Source: Marinococcus luteus
GTDB lineage: Bacteria > Bacillota > Bacilli > Bacillales > Marinococcaceae
Reading direction: 5' to 3'
Assembly (NCBI RefSeq): GCF_900106595.1
Contig: NZ_FNNC01000001.1
Location: 372,001-436,000, forward strand
DNA: 64,000 bases
Part shown: in pieces, positions 54,499 to 63,383 of the stretch
Layout of the letters: every line of letters begins with the position of its first letter
Numbering within the stretch: position 1 is the stretch's first letter
The notes under the pieces: generated by a model
What the model was told of the DNA's origin: nothing
The model's input: only the letters and a program-made list of their open reading frames with translations
Database searches by the model: none
Program-made: the position numbers and the translations under genes

Positions 54499-54603
54499 GA
54501 CCTCCTTTGAAGGGTCTTATAACAAGAATAGCACGGGTGGGACAATACAGAAAGCAGAATGCCTGGAATTGGAATAAAGCTGAAGTGTCATATCATGAAA
54601 ATG

Positions 54604-54640
54604 GGCTTGAATCTGGTGTGCTCCATATTCAAGCCTTTTT
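54604..54640. terminator. Hairpin ending the serine dehydratase operon
   Basis: GGCTTGAAT ... ATTCAAGCC with T-rich tails on both strands. Confidence 0.65.
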
Positions 54641-54656
54641 GAATTGCGGGAAAATT

Positions 54657-54797
54657 TCACGCCTTATCGGTTTTTGGAGGATAAAAGCAGAGAACGCCTA
54701 AAAGAAAGGCGAACACCGCTATAGCCCAGTACGTAAACAGCATGCTGACGAGAGTGAGAGTGCCGAACCAGATTTGAAAAAAGCGTCGTTCGTTCAT
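54657..54797 (-). CDS. Small membrane protein downstream of sdaAA
   Basis: 46 residues: MNERRFFQIWFGTLTLVSML then FTYWAIAVFAFLLGVLCFY, then PPKTDKA; one or two helices. SD AGAGGTGAAG before ATG 54797. It lies 36 bases after sdaAA with no terminator between them, so it belongs to the glycine-riboswitch operon. Possibly an accessory of a serine or glycine transporter; speculation. Confidence 0.6.
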   Translation of the reverse strand: MNERRFFQIWFGTLTLVSMLFTYWAIAVFAFLLGVLCFYPPKTDKA

Positions 54798-54832
54798 AGC
54801 TTCACCTCTTGGATGGAATTAGCGCGCAGTGG

Positions 54833-55717
54833 TCATAAAGTACAGGGGCGCTGATACAGCCTCCGGGCGGCTTCTTTTCCCGTCGGCGTCTGGGCAAGCC
54901 CGCCTTCAGCGGTTTCTTTCAGGCTGCCGGGCATGTCGCGGCCGATAGTGTGCATCGTCTGAATGACTTCATCACACGGAATGCGGCTGGTAATGCCCGC
55001 TAACGCCATGTCGGCTGCAGAAAACGCGATGGACGTACCGATGACGTTTCTTTTCACGCACGGCACTTCGACGAGCCCGGCGACCGGGTCACATACAAGA
55101 CCGAGGAGCGACTTCATCGCCATCGCTGTGGCGTGAGCCGCCTGCTCCGGAGTACCCTGCTGCAGCTCTGTGATCGTGCCGGCGGCCATGGCCGTCGCTG
55201 AACCGATTTCAGCCTGGCAGCCGCCGGCGGCCCCGGAAATAAAGGCATGGTTTGCGAACACGTAGCCGATGGCGCTCGCTGCAAACAGCCCCATTGTCAG
55301 GGTGTCATCATCGACGCCGCGGTTGTCCTGAAGAGAAACCATCACCCCGGGAAGAATGCCGGCAGACCCTGCCGTAGGCGTCGCTACAATAAGCCCCATT
55401 TTGGCGTTGCTCTCCGAGGTGGCCATAGCGGCTGTCATCGCCGTGCTGATCACCGGACCGGACAACGGGGCGGTGTTTTGGTTATACTGATGCATCCGGC
55501 AGGCGTCGCCGCCCGAAAGCCTGCTTTCTGTTTCCGTGATGTCACTCAATCCGTCCCGGACGGCCTGCTTCATCACATGCAGCCGCTCCTGCATGCGCCC
55601 GAAAATCTGCTCACGGGACGAACCGGAGCGATCCACTTCACGACGCAGCATCCATTCGCCGATGGATACGTCCTGGGCCATGCACTCCTGCACAATGCTC
55701 TCTATAGTATCTTTCAT
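54833..55717 (-). CDS. sdaAA: L-serine dehydratase, iron-sulfur type, alpha subunit
   Basis: 294 residues. MLRREVDRSGSSREQIFGRM and QNTAPLSGPVISTAMTAAMA then GLIVATPTAGSAGILPGVM; iron-sulfur Cys in GGCQAEIGSA, LVCDPVAGLVEVPCVKRN and later. Deaminates L-serine to pyruvate with SdaAB. Overlaps sdaAB by ATGA. Confidence 0.93.
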   Translation of the reverse strand: MKDTIESIVQECMAQDVSIGEWMLRREVDRSGSSREQIFGRMQERLHVMKQAVRDGLSDITETESRLSGGDACRMHQYNQNTAPLSGPVISTAMTAAMATSESNAKMGLIVATPTAGSAGILPGVMVSLQDNRGVDDDTLTMGLFAASAIGYVFANHAFISGAAGGCQAEIGSATAMAAGTITELQQGTPEQAAHATAMAMKSLLGLVCDPVAGLVEVPCVKRNVIGTSIAFSAADMALAGITSRIPCDEVIQTMHTIGRDMPGSLKETAEGGLAQTPTGKEAARRLYQRPCTL

Positions 55718-56211
55718 CTAAATGGAGCCTCCTTTTTTGTCCGGGCAGCGATCGAGGAAATCTCCGCCCCCGTTCCCAAATTAATGCTTGTGTGATGTCC
55801 GTTGATTTTATAAATGTAGGCAACGCCGCCCCCGATGGAGGCGCCGGATGCGTGAACATTTTCTGTGCTGGACGAGGCCTGCAGATGCACTGTGTTTGGG
55901 TGGCAGCCGCCCGGGATGTCCGTGCAGAACTGAAAATCGTAGCGGAGGCCCTTGTCCTTTGCCAGCGCGTACGCACTCCGGACGTTGATGTCGTGTGCGG
56001 ATAATCCGAGCAGGCCGCCGAGTATGGCTTTATCCGAGCCGTGTCCCTGGTAGGTGGAGGCGAGAGAGCCGTAGAACGTGATTGTTACATCGGCGACCTC
56101 TCCGAGCCAGTCGTGCACGAATTTCCCGATCGATACGACCCCCGCAGTATGCGAGCTCGAGGGGCCGACCATAATCGGGCCGATAATATCAAAACAGCTG
56201 TCAAACTCCAT
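55714..56211 (-). CDS. sdaAB: L-serine dehydratase, beta subunit, without ACT domain
   Basis: 165 residues: MEFDSCFDIIGPIMVGPSSS HTAG and SIGKFVHDW, GSLASTYQGHGSDKAILGGL, HPNTVHLQ, ASGASIGGGVAYIYK. B. subtilis SdaAB is about 220 residues with a C-terminal ACT domain; here the protein ends about where ACT would start. ATG 56211 follows GGAGGA; the longer frame crosses the riboswitch. Preceded by a tandem glycine riboswitch, a terminator and a cre site. Confidence 0.9.
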   Translation of the reverse strand: MEFDSCFDIIGPIMVGPSSSHTAGVVSIGKFVHDWLGEVADVTITFYGSLASTYQGHGSDKAILGGLLGLSAHDINVRSAYALAKDKGLRYDFQFCTDIPGGCHPNTVHLQASSSTENVHASGASIGGGVAYIYKINGHHTSINLGTGAEISSIAARTKKEAPFR

Positions 56212-56233
56212 AACGATTCCTCCATATCTGAAT

Positions 56234-56247
56234 TGAAAGCGATTACA
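56234..56247. promoter_or_regulatory. Perfect cre (CcpA) site in the sdaAB leader
   Basis: TGAAAGCGATTACA matches TGWAANCGNTNWCA at all defined positions. It lies between the riboswitch terminator and the sdaAB SD, so CcpA could block transcription as a roadblock. Confidence 0.75.
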
Positions 56248-56252
56248 AAAAT

Positions 56253-56295
56253 GAAAAAAAGACAGAGAAGCGGCCTGGGGCGCCGTTTCTCTGTC
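56253..56295 (-). terminator. Riboswitch-controlled terminator ahead of sdaAB
   Basis: On the minus strand GACAGAGAAACGG pairs with CCGCTTCTCTGTC followed by T7. Its 5' arm includes the last conserved piece of the second glycine aptamer, as expected for a switch. Confidence 0.88.
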
Positions 56296-56470
56296 TGTGT
56301 GCCTGAAAGATTTCATTCTTTGACAAGAATTTTCTTCTTCGGCAGGTACGTATACCTTCTCCAGAGGTGCATCCTGTACTGGTCCTGGTACCTGAGAGTT
56401 TTTTCTTCCCGGCTGGTGGGAAGAATTGCTCCTTCGGTGCTGTAATATATTCTACAGGCTCTCCCAATAC
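56289..56470 (-). promoter_or_regulatory. Tandem glycine riboswitch
   Basis: Minus strand. First aptamer: GGGAGAGCCTG, CACCGAAGGAGCAA (56426-56439), CTCTCAGGTACCAGGAC. Second aptamer: CACCTCTGGAGAAGG, TGCCGAAGAAGAAA, CTTTCAGGCACACAGACAGAG. The order and conserved blocks match the B. subtilis gcvT glycine riboswitch. It controls sdaAB-sdaAA through the terminator at 56261. Confidence 0.9.
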
Positions 56471-56632
56471 GTTCATCTGCAAAACCAATATTTGTGTTAC
56501 TTTCAGTTTAAACACCCCATATGGAAAAGTAAACCTATTTTTTGACAGTTGGAACCAAAACGATATACTGGATGCAGCCTGTCGGTTTGTCATCATAAAC
56601 CAATTTACGAAAAGGAAGGAAGGGATACGACT

Positions 56633-57145
56633 ATGACTGAACAAATTATTCTGCGCCCCGTGGCAGCGGAAGACGAAAAAGACATTAATATTCTCCGGCG
56701 CCAGCCCTCTGTCATGCATTATGCGCTGGGACTTCCTTCGGAACGGAGAGCTTCCAATCAGTCGTATATCGAAGGGCTGACGGAAAACGATCATGTTGTT
56801 GTCGCAGAATACGACCAGCATGTCGTCGGTATCGGCTCCCTGGAGGTGCTCGGCGGCAGGCTTCATTACTACGGCCGGACCGCCATGGCAGTACACGATG
56901 AGTTTCAGAACCAGGGAATCGGCAGCCTTCTGCTTGATCAGCTGCTGGATATCGCCGACAATTATTTAGGCTTATTGCGGCTGGAGCTGGACGTGGTGGA
57001 AGGAAACGAGCGCGCAGTTCAGCTGTATAAAAACCGGGGGTTTGAAACAGAAGGTACGCTCCGTAAAGCTCATTTTGCCCGGGGCTCGTATTACAATGTG
57101 CTGGTGATGGGCCGGCTGAACACCGCGTTATTCCCCGAAGACTGA
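56633..57145 (+). CDS. GNAT family N-acetyltransferase
   Basis: 170 residues: ILRPVAAEDEKDINILRRQP, acetyl-CoA loop in FQNQGIGSLLLDQLLDIADN, and VVEGNERAVQLYKNRGFETE. ATG 56633 has AAGGAAGGGA upstream; the longer frame to 56549 lacks one. Divergent from the serine operon. Confidence 0.88.
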   Translation: MTEQIILRPVAAEDEKDINILRRQPSVMHYALGLPSERRASNQSYIEGLTENDHVVVAEYDQHVVGIGSLEVLGGRLHYYGRTAMAVHDEFQNQGIGSLLLDQLLDIADNYLGLLRLELDVVEGNERAVQLYKNRGFETEGTLRKAHFARGSYYNVLVMGRLNTALFPED

Positions 57146-57258
57146 ACACTTCGCTGGAAAATGCAGCAGTCATCGGGATTGGTACTTCCAAAAATTAGTT
57201 TATTATGAAAAAATAGAAAACAAGAAATTATCACAACAATGACTAAAGGAGCGTTTGT

Positions 57259-57376
57259 ATGCAACAGGAACCTGCGGGGCTCGGGACCCGGCTGCTCAGT
57301 AATTCTTGTCCGGAGGGATAAACGGGCGGTGCATGATTTTCTCGCGGGCACCCGGGTGGTGAAAAAAAGCCGGTAG
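57259..57376 (+). pseudogene. RDD family membrane protein with an internal deletion
   Basis: SD AAAGGAG and ATG 57259 begin with MQQEPAGLGTRLL, which resembles the RDD N-terminus. From about 57297, in a different frame, SVILVRRDKRAVHDFLAGTR VVKKSR matches the RDD C-terminus and ends at TAG 57374. The transmembrane middle is missing. Unlikely to be functional. Confidence 0.55.
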
Positions 57377-57432
57377 CTTTACTATTAGAACGACAACGGT
57401 AACGTCAATCATGGGAGCGGAGGAAATACATA

Positions 57433-57996
57433 ATGAAAAAGATTTTTCCTGCCGGAGCGGCCGGTATGTTTATCCTTTTAAGTGCTTGTTCCGTTCCTGT
57501 TTACTACACGGAGGAAGAGGAAAATGTTCCCGGAAATATAGAAGCGGAATGGGGAGAAGAAGTGCCTCTTCCATCTTTTAGCGAGTCATCGATTTCGAGG
57601 GCGCAGATCAACGAGGATGATGAAGGAGAGCCCGAAGATTTGGAAATTTGGTACAGCGAAGAAGAAGAGGAGGAGCTTTTGCCTCATTTTCAGGACGCCG
57701 GCAACCGGCACCGGTATGAAGAAGACTACAGTACGCGCCTGGTGTACGGAATTTACAGCAGTGACATTCACATTATTTTAAATTACGAAGCGGGCGACCA
57801 GATGGTCTTCGGAGCTCATGATGATGTGCTCAGTATTGGCGGACGCCCGGTGGGACGGGACATTCAAAGCGGTCCTATGATTTATACGTTTCATGCGAAT
57901 GGGGGCACCTATTCCATTTCATACTCGGAGGAGGCGAGGGCGGACACCGACGCCCACCGCGAACAGATTAAAGTCTTTTTACAGAACAGCGGGTAG
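57433..57996 (+). CDS. Acidic lipoprotein, unknown
   Basis: 187 residues with lipobox FILLSACS (Cys 19). The mature part is very acidic (a WYSEEEEEELLPHF stretch) with a beta-rich end (MIYTFHANGGTYSISYSEEA). SD GGAGGAAA before ATG 57433. No family recognised; with the next small gene it may form a unit. Confidence 0.7.
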   Translation: MKKIFPAGAAGMFILLSACSVPVYYTEEEENVPGNIEAEWGEEVPLPSFSESSISRAQINEDDEGEPEDLEIWYSEEEEEELLPHFQDAGNRHRYEEDYSTRLVYGIYSSDIHIILNYEAGDQMVFGAHDDVLSIGGRPVGRDIQSGPMIYTFHANGGTYSISYSEEARADTDAHREQIKVFLQNSG

Positions 57997-58029
57997 ATAG
58001 AAAGCACATAGTCCCAAGGAGGAAAAACC

Positions 58030-58203
58030 ATGGCCGTGTTTATGGATCTGTTGATATTCGGCGCTCTTTTGATGATTGCTTTTAACATGAAAGCACTTGG
58101 CGAACGGATGAACCACGCAAACAAAGAACAGCTGGATGAACGTGCGTACGAGCGGCTGAAGGCCGAAATCAAAGAAGAGCTGAAAAGTGAACGGGAGCAT
58201 TAA
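58030..58203 (+). CDS. Small protein with one membrane helix, 57 residues
   Basis: MAVFMDLLIFGALLMIAFNM then a charged amphipathic part (KALGERMNHANKEQLDERAY; LKAEIKEELKSEREH). Strong SD AAGGAGG 8 bases before the ATG. 33 bases after the lipoprotein gene. Unknown function. Confidence 0.6.
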   Translation: MAVFMDLLIFGALLMIAFNMKALGERMNHANKEQLDERAYERLKAEIKEELKSEREH

Positions 58204-58204
58204 C

Positions 58205-58234
58205 AAGGGCAGGGACCTCCGGGTGCCTGCCCTT
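58205..58234. other. Hairpin after the 57-residue gene
   Basis: AAGGGCAGG pairs with CCTGCCCTT around a 12-base loop; no T run. May stabilise the mRNA. Confidence 0.4.
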
Positions 58235-58381
58235 ATGGTGCTGCCTGTTTACTGCTGCAGGCGTTAGTCTGTTTTTACAAAAAGGTGCGGTACGGGCTTT
58301 TCTTTTAAGCGGTTATGGTTCATGATTTATGAGAGAGAGATTGAACACTTTGTAAGTTCACGGAGAAAGAAGGAAGGATTT

Positions 58382-60115
58382 ATGCCCCGGAGAATTAAAA
58401 ATATATTAAGCATACCGCAGGAGTACAACAATCAGTCGCTGAAAAAGGATATGGCTGCGGGCTTTACGATTTTTATTTTGATCGTTCCGCAGGGAATGGC
58501 CTACGCCGTACTCGCCGGCCTGCCGCCGGTGATGGGGCTGTATGCTTCGCTGCTTCCGCTTTTAATCTACGCCCTGTTCGGGGGATCGAAGCATCTGGCT
58601 ATCGGGCCGGTGGCGATGGCGTCCATTCTTGTTTTTTCCGGTGTGTCGCTGTATGCGGAGCCGGGGACGCCGGATTATGTGGCGCTCGTGCTGCTGCTTA
58701 CGGTCATGGTCGGGGTGATGCAGGTGGCGCTCGGCCTGCTGAATGCAGCCGCGTTTGTAAAATTCATTTCGCCGAACGTGATCAGCGGTTTTACATCGGC
58801 GGTGGCGATCGCGATAGGCATGAGCCAGCTCGGCCAGTTTATGGGCATCAGCGTAGGCAGCCAGACACAGATTATCCCGCTGCTTCGGGATGTGATCGTC
58901 CATCTCCCGCAGGTACATATCCCGACCCTGCTCGTAGGAATCTTGAGCCTTCTGGTGCTGATCGGGGGCCGGAAAGTAAAACGGAATCTTCCGGTTTCCC
59001 TTATTGTTGTGGTGCTGAGCATTGCGGCGGTCGGTCTTTTCCGCCTCGACAACCAGGGCGTGAGCGTCGTCGGGGATGTGCCCCAGGGCCTTCCGGATTT
59101 TACCGTGCCGGGCTTTAACCTTGCGGATGTGCAGGTGTTAATTCCGACAGCGCTGACGATTGCGCTGATTGCGATGATGGAGACGCTTGCGATTACGAAA
59201 ACGCTGAGCGACAAAAACGATACCGGTGTCGACCTGAACAAAGAGATCCGGGCAATTGGGTATGCAAATATTGCCGGTCCGTTCTTTTCCTCCTATGCGG
59301 TCACCGGAAGCTTTTCAAGAAGTGCCATCAGCTACCGTTCAGGAGCAGCCTCGCAGGCGGCGATGATTATTACCGCTGCCGGGGTGCTCGTCACGCTCCT
59401 TTTTTTCACGTCCTTATTCTACTTTCTGCCATACGCGGTGCTCGCAGCGATTATTCTCGTTTCGGTCACCGGCCTGATCAACACTCGGTCGCTGAAGGAC
59501 GCCTTCCGGGTTAAGCCGGAGGACGGCTGGGTATGGATCGTGACGTTTGCGGCGACGCTTCTCGTCGGCATCCAGTGGGGGCTTTTGATCGGCATCGGCT
59601 TTTCCATCCTGCTGCTTTTGCGCCACATTTCCCGGCCGAACATTGTGGAGATCGGCTATGAGGAGGATACCCACAGCTATCTTGATCTGCAGCGGTTCCC
59701 GCATGCGAAGCGGGTGCCGGGCACGGTGCTCGTCCGGGCGGATACGCGCATTCATTTTTCGAACGTCGGCTATTTTGTGAAAATGGTGGAAAAAACGATT
59801 CAGGATCGCCGCAAAACGGAGGGTGGCGGGCTGAAGGCCGCGATTGACATGTCCGGGGTGAACGACATTGACACCACCGGCATCGGCGCTCTCGAACAGA
59901 TTATTGAAATGTTCCGCCGGGACCCGGACGTGCAGGTATGGTTTGTCGAGCTGAAAGGCCCGGTCCGGGATCTGCTGCTTAGGGCCGGATGGGATGAAAA
60001 ATACGCCGAAGCGATTAAATACCAGACCCTCGAAGGCTTTCTTGAACACGAGGGCAACGGCCCGTTTAAAACGCCCACAGAGCCGAAGCAGGACTCCTGG
60101 GACTATATGATTTAA
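58382..60115 (+). CDS. SulP family anion transporter with STAS domain
   Basis: 577 residues. SulP signature FILIVPQGMAYAVLAGLPPV near the N-terminus, FGGSKHLAIGPVAMASIL, and 10-12 helices; C-terminal STAS domain with DMSGVNDIDTTGIGALEQ. ATG 58382 follows AAGGAAGGA; the ATG at 58322 has no SD. Transports sulfate, bicarbonate or another anion. Confidence 0.92.
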   Translation: MPRRIKNILSIPQEYNNQSLKKDMAAGFTIFILIVPQGMAYAVLAGLPPVMGLYASLLPLLIYALFGGSKHLAIGPVAMASILVFSGVSLYAEPGTPDYVALVLLLTVMVGVMQVALGLLNAAAFVKFISPNVISGFTSAVAIAIGMSQLGQFMGISVGSQTQIIPLLRDVIVHLPQVHIPTLLVGILSLLVLIGGRKVKRNLPVSLIVVVLSIAAVGLFRLDNQGVSVVGDVPQGLPDFTVPGFNLADVQVLIPTALTIALIAMMETLAITKTLSDKNDTGVDLNKEIRAIGYANIAGPFFSSYAVTGSFSRSAISYRSGAASQAAMIITAAGVLVTLLFFTSLFYFLPYAVLAAIILVSVTGLINTRSLKDAFRVKPEDGWVWIVTFAATLLVGIQWGLLIGIGFSILLLLRHISRPNIVEIGYEEDTHSYLDLQRFPHAKRVPGTVLVRADTRIHFSNVGYFVKMVEKTIQDRRKTEGGGLKAAIDMSGVNDIDTTGIGALEQIIEMFRRDPDVQVWFVELKGPVRDLLLRAGWDEKYAEAIKYQTLEGFLEHEGNGPFKTPTEPKQDSWDYMI

Positions 60116-60136
60116 CATGCGTACAGCAACGAACCA

Positions 60137-60162
60137 GGCCGGCAGGGAATCCCCCGCCGGCT
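60137..60162. terminator. GC-rich hairpin after sulP
   Basis: GCCGGC-AGGG ... CCCC-GCCGGC stem with a weak T tail. Confidence 0.55.
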
Positions 60163-60216
60163 TGTTCTGTGTTCCCATAGTATCAAAGGCACAACCTTTG
60201 TAAGACTGATATGACA

Positions 60217-60222
60217 GGGTAT
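60217..60222 (+). promoter_or_regulatory. SigB-like -10 ahead of the catalase
   Basis: GGGTAT matches the SigB -10 exactly; a -35 at the right distance (TTTGTA) is poor. B. subtilis katE and katX are stress genes under SigB, so the match is worth noting. Confidence 0.3.
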
Positions 60223-60322
60223 ATAGCTATGTACTTTAAATTTAAAAAATTCAGAATTATCGTTTTAACCATTATCAACCCGGGTAAAAATGAGTAGATT
60301 TTCTAAAGGAGGTATAATTACA

Positions 60323-61966
<1,644 letters not shown>

Positions 61967-61989
61967 TCCGAAGAACTCTGAAAAACAAT

Positions 61990-62032
61990 AAAAGCTGAAG
62001 CTGGAGAATAATCTCCGGCTTCAGCTTTTTAC
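61990..62032 (+). terminator. Terminator of katX
   Basis: AAAAGCTGAAGCTGGAGA pairs with TCTCCGGCTTCAGCTTTT (one wobble) around ATAA. Confidence 0.92.
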
Positions 62033-62058
62033 TTGCCGCTGGACTTCGAAAAGTCATA

Positions 62059-62358
62059 TTATTTTCCGAAAGCCTGTTGGTCGTCATCCCTGTTAAAAGC
62101 GTTGCGCGTGTGAAAGCATGGCGGCTGAGGGCGGTGGCTTAAATCATAGGAAGCCCACGGAGCCTTCAACACACGGGCGTCAGCCAAAAAGCATATGGAG
62201 GTGCCGTTCACCGCGAACGGATGAAGAGTCTGAAACAATTTGTCGATGCTTTCGAACATTTTTGCTTTTTGTCCCTGAAGATACGGTTCTAAGCTGGCCG
62301 CTGTCCCGACGAGCAGTTCTTTATCATAAAAAGTATAGCCAAACACGATGGAAGACAT
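62059..62358 (-). CDS. Hypothetical protein, 99 residues
   Basis: Starts MSSIVFGYTFYDKELLVGTA and contains a LQGQKAKMFESIDKLFQTLH helix. AAAGGAG lies 11 bases before ATG 62358; an in-frame ATG at 62388 lies upstream of that SD. Convergent with katX. No family recognised. Confidence 0.55.
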   Translation of the reverse strand: MSSIVFGYTFYDKELLVGTAASLEPYLQGQKAKMFESIDKLFQTLHPFAVNGTSICFLADARVLKAPWASYDLSHRPQPPCFHTRNAFNRDDDQQAFGK

Positions 62359-62590
62359 AAAATTAAATACTCCTTTAAATGCAAACAAAAAGGCAGTTTC
62401 TACCCGGAAGACAGAAACCTCCTGAAAGCATTTTTCCTAAATCAGACGTATATAAAGCTTGTTCAGCTGGCTGTGATAACAAAAGTTTAAAGAGAAGGGT
62501 CAATACCCATATCTGTATGTATACCCCTTTTTTCCAATAATTACTCATGCTAAAAGACCTAATATAAAGGAGCAGGCTGTAAGCTTGGTG

Positions 62591-63151
62591 CTAAGCAGTA
62601 ATTGAATACACTGCTGAATGTATTAAATGAGTTCCGTCCGCGGATCGTTCGTCATTTTTCAGGATACCGTCCAGCTGAAAGCCGGCCCTGGCAAGCATTG
62701 CCGTGCCTGGATAGTTTCGTTCGTCTGTCCAGGCTTCGATTCGGTTCATTCCCAGCTCCTCCAAGGCGTAACGGACGACTTCCGTGACAGCTTCGAGTGC
62801 AAATCCTCTGCGCTGGAAAGGGTCCAGTATCCAGTAGCCCAGCTCACAGCGTGGCACGTGCCAGGCAATTTCCTGAATAACTATGCTTCCAACGAAGGTG
62901 CCATACTGCTTTTCAAACAGTAAATAGCGGAGCTTCTGCCTGGTTGAAAATTGCTCACAGGCTTTCGTTAAAAAGGCTTCAGTGCCCGCAAGCGTGGGCT
63001 GGTCCTGAAAGGCGCTCATCCATGTTTTCAGGCTGGAATGGGAGAGCTTGATCCCCTGAAAAACGGTGCCTGTATCCTGAATAACGTCTGGAATTCTCAA
63101 CCGGAGACGCCCGGTTTCTAATTTCTCCTTCACGGAGTTTTCCTCAAACAT
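62591..63151 (-). CDS. GNAT acetyltransferase, RimJ/RimL type
   Basis: 186 residues: LETGRLRLRIPDVIQDTG, ELGYWILDPFQRRGFALEAV and GMNRIEAWTDERNYPGTAML then LARAGFQLDGILKNDER. Typical of ribosomal-protein N-acetyltransferases. SD CAGGAGG before ATG 63151. Confidence 0.9.
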   Translation of the reverse strand: MFEENSVKEKLETGRLRLRIPDVIQDTGTVFQGIKLSHSSLKTWMSAFQDQPTLAGTEAFLTKACEQFSTRQKLRYLLFEKQYGTFVGSIVIQEIAWHVPRCELGYWILDPFQRRGFALEAVTEVVRYALEELGMNRIEAWTDERNYPGTAMLARAGFQLDGILKNDERSADGTHLIHSAVYSITA

Positions 63152-63383
63152 AATGCGACCTCCTGCACCGTGGTATTTAAACCAATTTTATCCAATAAAA
63201 GGAAATTGAATAAAATTATATCATGAAAATGAGTGCAATGGGTGAAAAGCTGAACAATATTAAAAAGTATTCATTTACAAATGTTTGCAGAAAAATCATT
63301 CAAGGAATTAGAACAAAGGAATTGATATAACAGACGGTGACCGGACAGCCAGAGGAATTTTTAACACACAGGGGGCTTTAACA

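Noticed and set aside
54507-54701. 64-residue plus-strand frame
   Set aside because: No SD; overlaps a hairpin and the oppositely oriented 46-residue gene.
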